In this document: in pieces, positions 53,360 through 64,000 of the stretch
Numbering within the stretch: position 1 is the first letter of the stretch
Layout: every line of letters begins with the position of its first letter
Origin: Branchiostoma belcheri
Lineage: Eukaryota; Chordata; Leptocardii; Amphioxiformes; Branchiostomatidae
Direction of reading: 5' to 3'
Assembly (NCBI RefSeq): GCF_001625305.1
Contig: NW_017803854.1
Span: 1,578,213 to 1,642,212 of the forward strand
Length of the DNA stretch: 64,000 nucleotides
The notes under the pieces: generated by a model
What the model saw: only the letters and a program-made list of their open reading frames with translations
The model's database searches: none
What the model was told of the DNA's origin: nothing
Made by a program: the position numbers and the translations under genes

Positions 53360-56300
53360 GTAAAAACAAGCAGTCGATTTACTATGGCCCATTTTGAGGC
53401 ATTGCAACTTCAATCGGACCATGTTTTCATGCATAGAACGGAGATGCGTCTGGGACTGAAGGTCACATGGTGCAGAAAAGTAATCCTTCAGACTATCAAT
53501 TATTCACAACCGACTTATTGAAATTCCCGACGTTCGCCACCAAACTATTGATTCCGGCAGGAAAATGTCCCCAGTTGGCAAAATGGATTTTTTGTAGCTG
53601 TACTTTCGATTTTTTTTTAATTTTATGGGAAGAAACCTGATATCTAAGAAAAACTTTTTTAAGCTAACTTTGGTGCACGAAAGTTGATACCAGTATTATG
53701 TAATGGAATCAATGAGGTGGGGTGGTAGAAGGGAGATTGACCTTTTAGTATAATCTGAATTCTAATTATGTATTGATATAATAATGATATTAGTTATATT
53801 GTTAAATTAACATTACATAATATTATGATTAAATGTCTGAATTTTCTTACCTTAGTTCTTAGACATATTGTTTGAAGTAGAAGTAAAGCAAGAGACCCAG
53901 ATGATGTAAACAAAGAACTTGGAAGAAAACTTCACCATTCACTCCCTAAAACTGGGCGAAAATTTGGTTTTCTATTGATCTTTCTGTTCATTTTAAATCC
54001 ATGAACCAACAAAATGAATTGGAATGGCCTATTCACATTTTCAGGGTGACCAAAACAGCAGGTCTTTTCCTTGGAACTTGCGATTTGGGCGGAGTCGATC
54101 ATCAGCACTTTTCACCTAATCCTCTTTAATCCCTATTTACTGCCAAGCCCAGATCATATAAAGGATTAGCTGGTGCCCAAATAATCCAGGTTTGATCAAC
54201 CCCCTGGCAACAACAGCACACTCTGACACCCCAGGAGTCTGGTGATGAATCACTGGGAGTTACAAATGTCTGTCAAACTGTTGTTGTTTCCTTTATATAG
54301 TGGGGAGGATTGTTTTTGTTGTCTTTTCTGACCTACTTAGGCCACAAGGATAACATGGCATCTCTTGCTCAGGGACTAGGAGCGTGTAATGGATTGAATA
54401 CATGCGGGTTTTGTCCCTTTACAGCTACAGACAACTACTGCAAACTGACAACTTATTTTGTAATACATGTACTGCATAAAAAGCAGAATTTGTTCTCTGG
54501 AGAAAAAATGGCTGTGTAAGAGTTGTAATCAGTAAGGATATACTGACTGTCTATAATGACTGAGAAAGTACCAAATACGTCACCCAAAGCTAGCATAAAA
54601 AAGATCCTTGTACAAAAAAGAACACCTGATAAAAATGCCTAAAACATGTCAAAAATAGTTTTTAGACCATATGGACACCTCAATATTCATCAAAAACTCT
54701 GTACTATTTATATATGGTTGTTTTGACAGTTTAGAATGCTTACCCAACTGACCATTACATATCCTTATCACTGTTCAAAGCATTAGTGATGAATGTGCTT
54801 TTAACTGCTCTCCACTGTGCTTCACAGTAAGGCACTACAGGGACTAACAAAACCTGGCAAGTAGAATGGCGACAGGGCTGAACTGCATAAACATATATCT
54901 TACCCTGTTTATGTTTATGGACAAATCAGAAAATCAGCTCAGTCATTTATGAAGAGAGACTTTTTTGTAAAACTCTAATTAGAAGATAAATGCACAAATT
55001 TGTTATTTAATTGTAATTTCTCACCAGATGAGGTACATGTGATAGCTGAAGATTGGAAGTTATAGACACCGTTAAATGCAAGGCAAGCTTGTAACATCGC
55101 ATGCAATGACTCAAGTTTTATTACCTCCACTCTTACCAGTCGATACATTGCAAGTTTGTATTCTTGGCACACATTACGTATTGGGGTTACCATTATAGCC
55201 CACCAATTCATTTTTTAAAGAAATATAACGTTAACCAAAAACACTTTCACTTTATCTGTAAATTTAGACATTTTCAATTTCAGAGAGTTTACAATGTACT
55301 GTACAGTAAATGCAATGATTTCCCAGTAAAAAGGTTACTGGAAAAAACTGTGAAAAGAAAAGTTAAAACCATCTCGAAATTTTCTGCATTTACAGTAGTC
55401 GGAAATTGATGTTTTCCTCCCAACTGTCTGTATTCATCATGATCCTCCCAATTCTCTGTTTTCATCCTGCCAATTTTTTTATGAAAATGTCCAGGAAACA
55501 GGGAAATGAATTTCCGTGGCCCTGGTTTCTGTGTTGAAGTTGTAAGTGGAGGAATTTTCCTTGCAATCTGGGACCCTTTAGAGTCAGAAGTGATTGATAA
55601 AGGGTTTACCCTGTTGCCATACAACTCCAGGATAACAACAGCTAGTCCATATGGTCACCTCATGGACCCTGCCAGCTTAGCACAATTCTGCACATTTTTC
55701 TCTCCATACAGACAGAGATGTATTACATATGTATGTTATATAGGACATTAAGGTCTTGTGGGTGCATATGCACTTTTGTTTTGTGCATCCAAAATTGGAG
55801 CTGTGCACCTAATTTTTGCAAGTGACCTGGATATTTGATATTTATTGAGAATGGCTACATATACGTACTCAAAGTTACTAATTGTTTATACACTTTTATA
55901 CAGCAAATATCTAAAATAATGTCCTTAGCTTGGTGCACCCAACATGCATTTTTTTCTTTGCACCTACATTGTTAGGTCATTTTAACACCTGATTTTGCTT
56001 GGTTTCAAAAATATTCATGTATTTCTTTTTTTAATCATTATTGAATGGAAATGAATTTTAGAAACATTGCACGTAAAGAAGAGGTTTACATTTCATTTTA
56101 TTGTTTTGTGATTTTTTACCAAATTGTCAGGAGGATATATGATAATGTAGCATTCCTACATGAGGGAGGTTCCACTGTAAATGTTAGTTTACACCAGTTC
56201 CATGTCCTGGCCCCTCCTTACGCCATGTCAAAGTGGTACATTCCATCGAGCTGCCATGCATACCTCTCTGAATATTCCGGACCGTTCAAACGCATAGCAG

Positions 56301-57870
56301 GGGTTGTGGGTCCAAAATAAACAAATGAGGGCCAATATGCATGTTATGTCGGTGAAAGTCAGGTAACAACATACACCAAAAAAAACAGTTACTCAGGCAA
56401 CTGGACATGAAACATTTGACTGTTTCCAAAATCATATCCAGTTGCTTGAGTAACTGTTTTTTTTGGCGCAATATGCATTGTGTTATTTATAACCCCCTCG
56501 AGCACCGTATACAACAGCGTTTGGTTGCTGATTAACTTTTGTTGGCGGCTGTCCGTTTTACCATGGTTTGAAAAAAACAAACAAAAGGTTGTAAATTCTG
56601 CAACCGTTTTTTTTCTTGCAAGGTTTGGAGACCTTCACGTGGCGACAGTATGCCACCAATTTTGCGGTTGCCCCAGGCCAAACACACATTCACAGACGTG
56701 CATGAATCAGTGTGCAAATTTGAGCTTGCATCACCATGTGTGTATTCAGACGGCCCTACCCTTGGTCATACCACTCTGCATCCTTAAAGGGGTGTGTATT
56801 ATAATCAAAACAATAAATCATAAATACACACAAGTTTTTGGCCAACAAAATAGAAACCATTTGTGCAATCATTTAACAAAATTACAAAAGAGCAATTTGT
56901 AAAATTTTTGGAATTCATTTTAATTACCTCACTAATTACATTTCATACTGGCTTTCCCTATTAAGTATAATGAATGGCCCCCCTATTGACCCTTATGTGC
57001 CAACTCCCATGGGAGATAGACTAGGTCAGTTGACTCCAGTCTGTTGCAGTGATACCCAAAGCACATCATCAAAACAGGGCCGGGGAGATCCCACCTAACA
57101 CCTCGCCCGGTAATTTATGAACCTCTTGTTTCTTATGGTGCAGGAGCCATGGACAACTGTTCCTAGGAGCTGGTCTACATAAAGAGTGTAACACACAGTC
57201 CCTCCCACACACCGCGGCCTGGGAAATGCCCGGGGCTGTTCTCTGGGACACAGCAGACCGCCTGGGAGTGATCTAATTCTATAGGAAGCTGAAGGCCACC
57301 ACGCTTAGCCGGTGAGTGTGCTGCGCCAGCTAGCCCACCTTGTAAAGAAAGAGGGAGGGGGAGACTGCAACAATAGGCTGCTTTGAGTGACAACATCATA
57401 ACAACGTCAGCAAGCCCTTTCCTCAGGAAGGGAGACCCACATATGAGACAGAGGGTTGAGCGTGTTGGAGTAACATACATACAGGTAGGGTAGATCCCAT
57501 TCCCAGGAATTGTTTTGAGACGGAGCCAGCCCTGTATTGTTGTGGAAAGGATTTCCTCTCTCCCACTGACTCCCAGTTTTTGTTATGTGGATATCCTGTT
57601 CTGAAGGGTGAGCCATACGGAAGGATTGGGACTACCGAGGAATCGAGGAAGTCTGCGACATAATCGTTGTAAAGACGCCTGCTGAGCAGACTGTAAGGTT
57701 TGGGAGGGGTCCGACAACAACGTAGGAGAGGTCAGTTCATAGCACACGGTCGGACACACGTGTTGTGTTCTCAGCACTTCAGACCCCAGACCTCAAGCTA
57801 TCACCACTTCTGTACCCAGTTGGATTAACGTTAGAAGGCAGCTAGGCCGCCGGGGACGCAATCTAACAAC

Positions 57871-58129
57871 ATGTCTGTCGACACGAGAAACTTGTTTAGA
57901 ACCTTCTGTTTCATTATAACTCTGTTACTCGGCCTTGCTGCGGCTCAAACGACCAACAACCCTGGCACAAAACAACAAACAACACGCGACCCTAGCCAGT
58001 TGGATTTTGGTTCTCTCCCCCAAGTGGAGTATGTAACGACGACGGACTACTCGGCCGGAGGCCTGGACGGATACTACAAACTGATGAGCGGGTTTCTGTC
58101 GCTGGTGTCACCCAGGGATGTCAAATATG
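57871..58129 (+). CDS. second prominin-like gene, exon 1 (rest beyond the window)
   Basis: The ATG at 57871 opens MSVDTRNLFRTFCFIITLLL and then GLAAA, a signal peptide, followed by QTTNNPGTKQQTTRDPSQLD. It ends with YSAGGLDGYYKLMSGFLSLV and SPRDVKYG at the donor gtaggt (58130), phase 1. Exon 1 of the upstream prominin ends [15 protein letters not shown] ... PKDAYG at the same phase, so this is a tandem paralogue. No further exon was found in the remaining 5.9 kb, consistent with the 11-kb first intron of the first gene. Reading into the intron would stop at 58198-58200. Confidence 0.85.
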
Positions 58130-58566
58130 GTAGGTGTTTCCATGTTATTTCTCTATCAGAGCCGACGTTGCAGAAAAGAATGCCTGCAAGCTATAGCTAA
58201 GGATTTACATTCATGAGGGGAGCCAAGAGATGTATAATTAGTAACTCCCGACATCTGCAGGCAATTTTCCTGTCAAGGCTTCTGGAGACAAGAATGAGTC
58301 ATAGGAAGTGTGTAGGTTTGTGAGTTTGCAAAATCTGAGTATCGTATAGCTAGTAATATCCTGGGCAGGTATGTTTCCAATTTGGGAGGGGTCTACATGT
58401 ACATGTAGGGTGCAAAAACACACAGGTGTTATAAGTGTGTTGCTGTCAACAGTCCTGCAGGAAAAGATGGCTGCAATGTTTTGTTTACTAGCCACAGCAG
58501 TGTAGTACATGTATTCGTACCCATGTTTATATGATACTTTGATATAATAAACTTCACAACACTACT

Positions 58567-58733
58567 TACTCTCCAAGCAGAGGTTTAGGCGTTGGCATGT
58601 TTTTGACATGTTTTTATCATTTCGCCAGCCAAATGGGTATGTGGCAAATGTATACTGCCTTGCCTATCTGATACTACCTTGCCAATTTGATAATGTCTTG
58701 CACTCAGCCACCTAAAGATCTGCTTGGAGATTA
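58567..58733. mobile_element. TACTCTCCAAGCAGA family element
   Basis: Left terminus tactctccaagcagaggtt, right terminus gatctgcttggagatta. Its right half is repeated at about 58822-58935, suggesting a local duplication. Confidence 0.7.
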
Positions 58734-59206
58734 AAAAAACACTTCTTTAATTGGCACTTCTTACAATGGAGCAGAAATTTCCAAGCTGCACAGTAAGAAA
58801 ATAATACAAATGGCTGTCTTTTTTCGCCAGCCAAAAGGGTATGTGGCAAATGTATATTGCCTTGCCTATCTGATACTGCCTTGCCAATTTTGATAATGTC
58901 TTACAGCCACCTAAAGATCTGCTTGGAGATTAGAAAAACACTTCTTTACTTTGCTTTATTGGGGACTGACAACACATCAGTACACAGGTCATCAAGGCAG
59001 TTGAAACTGGTAGCATATGACCCACAAATACAGACGTTATACAAACGTAGATAAAGAAATCTAACTGCAAAGTACACAACAAGAAATAAATGTTAACATC
59101 CTTAATTGGCACATCTTACAATGGAGCAGAATTTCCAAGCTGCACAGTAAGAAAATAATACAAATGGCGGGAATAGCTTTTGGAAGCTTTTGGATCCAAA
59201 CACGTT

Positions 59207-59324
59207 TAGCCTGGGTGCCAAACCCATAGCACACTGGACACAAAATATCTCTGACTCTGAGTCTGAGTACTCACTGAGATATTTTGTGTCCAGGCAGTGT
59301 GCTATGGGTTTGGCACCCAGGCTA
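59207..59324. mobile_element. TAGCCTGGG foldback with perfect 8-bp target duplication
   Basis: The arms pair almost perfectly over about 50 bp (tagcctgggtgccaaaccca with its complement, then acacaaaatatctc). Flanked by aacacgtt at 59199-59206 and 59325-59332. Confidence 0.85.
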
Positions 59325-60157
59325 AACACGTTTTCCTCAGAGATTTAAAAAACACTTCTTACAACGGAGCAGCAGAATTTCGGAGCTGCACAGGAAGAAA
59401 ATAATACAAATGGCGGGAATAATCCTGCCGAAGCCCGGGGGCGTGTTCTTAACCGTCCGCGCCATCTGTGGGGGACTTGGATTGATTTTGTGCAACGGCT
59501 CGGCAGAATTACCCTCGCGACAGTTGTGAATCCCTAATCAAGGGCAAGGTGGGGCGAACAGTGTGCAAAATACTTTTTTGAACCCGGTTGCTCAGACCTC
59601 CGGCAAAAATTAGGTTGCCCATCAGAAGTTTAGGTTGCCCCACCTATGAGTTACTACTTTCCTCAAATTAAGTAATGATACATACATAACTTCATAAGTC
59701 TTCGACAATATTTCTAACAGCCTTTAGTTAACTACTTATATAAATACTAGTAATAGCCATTAATGCCTAAAATTAAAAAGCATCTGCCGGATACAGTAGT
59801 GCAAGCCAAGTGGGCAGGATTTGGGGGGAGGCATTCTTAAAATTCAGGTAGCACACTGGGCTACCTAGGTTCAGAAATAGGTTGCCCCAAGTAAAATTTG
59901 GAATGAAGAAAAGAAGTACTAAAACCAAGAGTGCCAGAACTGATCAATATTATGTATGAGGGATGTGAAATATGGGGTCGGCTCTGTTTTGGATGCCGGT
60001 CAGGTAGCGGATTTGCTCCCCGGGTCGGCCGGCATTTTTTGCATGGCTGCTCGGCCGGAGAGCCTGGGTCAATATTCAATACCCATTCCCCTCATAGTTT
60101 CACATTAAAGCAAAGTTCGGGGATAAATTATATAGAGGCGAGGCCTCATCAGACACG

Positions 60158-61060
60158 GAGAGAAAGGTCATAATGAGACTGTCTCTCCCCAGGCGGATAT
60201 TTCACTGATTTTCAGCACCGTGAGAGGTGTCAAAACCATTGACAGGTCGTCTGTTTTGAGTAAATATAGGCGGAAAGATGAGAGATTTCCTTGAAAAAGA
60301 CATTACATCTTGTTAATGTTATCTGTTTCTATCATAAATTTCATGGGTTATGAACAACAGCATAGCAAGAAGTGTGATTTTTCAAACGATGGACAACCAG
60401 AGAGAGAGAGAGATATTTTTCAATGTAAATATATACTAAAAGGTGAGAAGAAGACATATGTACCTTGTTACCTTTTTCTACCACACATTTCATGCGTTAT
60501 AAATATGAACAATCGCATAGCAAGAGAGAAAGGTCATAATGAGACTGTCTCTCCCCAGGCGGATATTTCAGCACTGGTGAGAGGTGTCAAAACCATTGAC
60601 AGGTCGTCTGTTTTGAGTAAATATACGCCGAAAGATGAGAGACTTCCTCGAAAAAGACATATGCACCTTGTTACCTTTTTTTATCATACATTTCATGCAT
60701 ATAGGAAGAAGTGTGATTTTTCAAAGTAAATATACACTGAAAGGTTAGCGGAAGATATTATGTACCTTGTTACCATTTTCTATCATACATTTCATGGATT
60801 GTGAACAACTGCAAGGGCGAGAAGTGTGATTATTCAAGGTACTGTAAATATACACTGAAAAGGTAAGAAGACATGGCAGTTCAAAGTATCATCAATTGCA
60901 TAGCAAGAAGTGTGATTTTTCAGTGTAAATAAAATTAAAATATACATCAAGAAGGTGAGAAGAAGACATATGTACCTTGTTACCTCTTTCTACCACACAT
61001 TTCATGGGTTATAAATATGAACAATCGCATGGCAAGAAGTGTGATTTTTCAACATGGAGG
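60158..61060. repeat. tandem repeat cluster, about 365-bp unit plus shorter repeats
   Basis: gagagaaaggtcataatgag starts units at about 60158 and 60524. A shorter block (atgtaccttgttacc ... tttcatgggttat ... aagaagtgtgatttttcaa) recurs near 60290, 60460, 60655, 60760 and 60970, and once more, apart, at 63268-63365. Confidence 0.8.
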
Positions 61061-61792
61061 CCAACTGTGTGATATTCACCCCAGCAGTATGTTATGCTGC
61101 CGATACGATTGATTTGATTCAGGGGATTTTAAAGTAACCAATGCACGCTCCTGTACAGTATGGAGAATGAGAAATGCATAGATTGCAAGCAGGTCGTTCA
61201 TCAAATATATTTGTCAGCGTTCTAGGCCTGTGTTCAGAGAACCAGTGGGTCACAGGTGGTATAAGGATATACTTCAATTTCATACTGTTATCAATTTTAA
61301 CATCTATCTACTCGTGTATGTATATCTATATACATAATTCACGGGTTGTGTCATCTTGTATCCATGGGGAAAATCTAATTTTAAAGGGTCCATATTAAAG
61401 CCTGTTTTTGTGTTCTGATAAAAAAAATTCACTGTAAGTGTTAGAAGAAAATTGTTCACTTGGAACTCATTGATGAGAAAGAAATTGACCGTGTGAATGT
61501 ACATGTGCATTGTCACTCAGGTCATAATGTCATCCTAGTAATACTAGTCTAGTAATAGGTTTTGGATCCAATATTATGTTTTCCTCAGTAGTTTAGACTT
61601 CGCTTCTAGTCAAAATAATTTGATTTCAAAGGGAAGAGTATCATATTTTTACACAATAAAAGAACATTCCAAGCAAATCTTTTGGTGGCTGCCAGACAGT
61701 AAAAAATTAAATAAAAACTCGTAAAAAATAAGCTGAAGCCTAAAACCTCTGCTTGGAAAGGTATAACACAAGCACACAAGCCAGCCAAAACT

Positions 61793-61960
61793 AATCTCCA
61801 AACAGATCCCTTTCTGTGGCAAAAAGACAGTATCAAATTTGCCAGGCAGTATCCATTAGCCAGAGAAGGTCCGCGGCCACCGACGGTGGCAGCGACAAAA
61901 AAAAACGGCTATGTATAATAAAGTAACGATCATTCCCCACAACCTCTGCTTGGAGAGTAA
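61793..61960. mobile_element. TAATCTCC/TACTCTCC family element
   Basis: Begins taatctccaaacagatc, contains gccaggcagtatccatt, ends aacctctgcttggagagta. A right-end fragment (cctctgcttggaaaggta) lies just upstream at about 61743-61762. Confidence 0.65.
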
Positions 61961-62434
61961 GCCAAACCCAATTCTTCACTCCCTAGAGGTCAAGTCATAA
62001 TCCAGATTTCTGCCATAGCTACAAATCTAAACCTCTTTTGTGCCAACGTTTGCATAGCTCAAAGAAAACAATCAGCACAAATTTGTATCCCTACAAACCT
62101 TCTTTCATAGTGACCCCGGAGAATCGCCTTGGAAATGGTCCAGCTCCAGGTTCCTATGGTAAATTATTTCCTGGTCAGTGATTTTCCATAAGCAGTTGAT
62201 GGTGTCATGGATATTCTTGTGCTCTGTTTGATTCCTCTGGTGTGGTAATACTATTTAGAAGGTTTTGAACTATTAATCTATGAGTGGAGGACATTCAGAA
62301 GAAAAACAATCTGTTGTTTTGTTAATGTTAGTAGAAGTAGGAATGTAATAAGGCTGGTTGGAAAAAAACATGATGAATGAGAAACTTAATTTCAATATTT
62401 CAACCTTTCTTAATGAACAGCATTCAATTATCTC

Positions 62435-63050
62435 TGAAACACCCACCACTAAAACAAACTGTTTACGTCTCGCCTATCCTTGTGAAAGCATCCAAAATAT
62501 TTCTATTGTGACCAGGTGGTAACTTTTCTTTCAAATGACAATTATATTTATGATAAATGAGAAACAATCTTCAAGAAATAGATCTATATCCATGTTTCAT
62601 AAACATCCGCCACTAAAACAAACTGTTTACCTTTCAGGTGTGCTTGTGAAAGTATCCAAAATACTTGTAAATGTGACCAGGTGCTAATTTTTCTTTTGTA
62701 CCACTCTTTTTCTTTCTTTCAAAATATTTGATATTTTTATGATATGACTGTTTATGATAAAAAAGAATTATTTCAACATTCCTTCAAGAACTATTCCTGT
62801 TTCAGAGATGTCTACCACTGAAACAAACTGTTTACATGTACATCTCACCTATCCTTGCGAAATCATCCAAAATATTTGTGATGTGACCATCTTTATGATA
62901 TGACTGTTAATGATAAATTAACTACTTGTATTTCAACATTCCTTCAAGAATTGTCCCTGTTTCTGAAATGTTTTCCAAACTGTTTACAATGTACGCCTCA
63001 CCTATCCTTGTAAAAGCATCCAAAATATTTGTGATGTGACCAGGTGTCTG
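62435..63050. repeat. four-copy tandem repeat, about 160-200-bp units
   Basis: accactaaaacaaactgttt followed by ctatccttgtgaaagcatcc and aaaatattt...gtgaccaggtg recurs, with divergence, near 62443, 62609, 62812 and 62970. Confidence 0.8.
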
Positions 63051-64000
63051 ATTAGCTTCCACCTGAGACAAACCTGATAAAGGGCTGTAACCTGATACCT
63101 CCCACGGGACGGAACACAAATAAATCACTCTGTTACTGTCCACTGACAGGTCTGGGATGGCCTCAGGTCACCCGAATGTTTACCAGCACAGTGGTCAGTT
63201 GGCACTGTTAATAATAATAAAATTTCTCTCAATCTGGACTCAAAAAACTAAAAAAAGTTACATTGAAAAGGTGAGAAGACATATGTACATTGTTACCTTT
63301 TTCATCACATATTTCATGGGTTATGAATATAAAGAATCACATGGCAAGAAGTGTACTTTTTCAACATGGAGCCTGGAGGACACTCCTCTGGCCAATGGAT
63401 ATACTGCCACTGTAGGATCTGCTTGAAGATTACTGTTTAACATTGCATTGGTCAGTGTTGGTACTGGCAAATAATGAAATATCTCTCAATCAGGACTCGA
63501 AATATTTTAAAAAACGTAAAGTTACACTATAAAACCTTGAGGAGAACATTGACAATAAATACAATCATCATTCGTAGTAATAAGTAGAAATTAGTATAAG
63601 CTACTGTACACATAAAATCATAAACACAAATACAGTCATCATTCATAGTAAGTAAATAAAAAATTAGTATAAACTACCATGCATATCAGATTACAAACAT
63701 GAAACCTTAGTTTGGATAAAATATAGTCAGGAAGTGTATCAAATTTCACTCGGTCTCGGTCAAAAGGTCTTATAGTAAGTTATACATGAACGTTTGCACA
63801 ACCACTTTCCCTCCATTACCGCTGGAAAGACGACGCCATTTGCAGGAATTTAATTCAGTTGCTGGAGCAATTGTGCTCTTGGTGACGAGTCGACAATTTC
63901 TACAATCTAAGGGACCCTACGGTATTTACCAGGGGGGGAGGGCCGGTGCGTACGGGGGGAGGGCCAAGGAAAAATGAGAAGGGGCGGGGGGAGGGCCAAG

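Larger units (their letters stand above)
51691..57870. other. region between the two prominin genes
   Basis: Apart from the promoter-like segment, I see repeats only: an inverted-repeat element with perfect 9-bp target duplication (53183-53359), a half element (about 53996-54032), a repeat resembling part of the 24251-24598 element in inverted orientation (about 55745-55980), and a hairpin-family copy (56370-56468). 57000-57870 has higher GC and probably contains 5' UTR of the second prominin. No coding exon was supported. Confidence 0.55.
58130..64000. other. intron 1 of the second prominin-like gene (continues past the window)
   Basis: No exon recognised. It is filled with repeats: three copies of a block containing ggagcagaatttccaagctg (58760, 59120, 59360), inverted-repeat elements (58567-58733, 58830-58935, 61793-61960), a foldback with 8-bp target duplication (59207-59324), and two tandem arrays (60158-61060 and 62435-63050). 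Confidence 0.65.

Noticed and set aside
56480-56902. 140-codon open frame
   Set aside because: Cys/His-rich translation without any pattern I recognise, in AT-rich intergenic DNA next to a repeat.

Overview
The window reads as animal nuclear DNA: intron-rich genes with GT-AG splice sites, long AT-rich introns, and many short inverted-repeat transposable elements. The repeat style and an undivided SH3PXD2 gene with five SH3 domains suggest an invertebrate deuterostome, most likely a lancelet (Branchiostoma). That identification is an inference. All recognised genes lie on the + strand.

Region 1 (321-12543) holds the 3' part of an SH3PXD2 (TKS5/TKS4) scaffold gene. I traced nine exons: the end of the PX domain, five SH3 domains, and one 2.5-kb terminal exon. 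The exon lengths sum to 3624 nt, exactly 1208 codons including the stop. One small 45-bp exon appears to use a GC donor.

Region 2 (12544-22211) is intergenic, with probable 3' UTR at its start, several foldback elements, and the upstream region of the next gene.

Region 3 (22212-48192) is a complete prominin (PROM1/CD133 family) gene. I traced 25 coding exons totalling 2685 nt, for 894 aa plus stop, with a signal peptide, five membrane segments, two large extracellular loops and a short Gly/Tyr/Pro-rich cytoplasmic tail. The first intron is about 11 kb. The exon that carries the first transmembrane segment is surrounded by partial copies of its own 5' and 3' ends. Up to three alternative last exons are phase-compatible.

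Region 4 (about 48193-57870) contains the probable 3' UTR of the prominin gene, a CpG-rich repeat block, and a promoter-like segment with an E2F-type site and two inverted CCAAT boxes 31 bp apart.

Region 5 (57871-64000) starts with the first coding exon of a second, paralogous prominin. It has the same intron phase and a shared sequence motif with the first gene; the rest lies beyond the window. The intron visible here is full of tandem repeat blocks.

Mobile elements account for much of the non-coding sequence. At least two inverted-repeat families (termini TAGCCTGG and TACTCTCCAAGCAGA) show 8-9 bp target-site duplications that can be read directly. No CRISPR array, operon, tRNA or rRNA gene was recognised.
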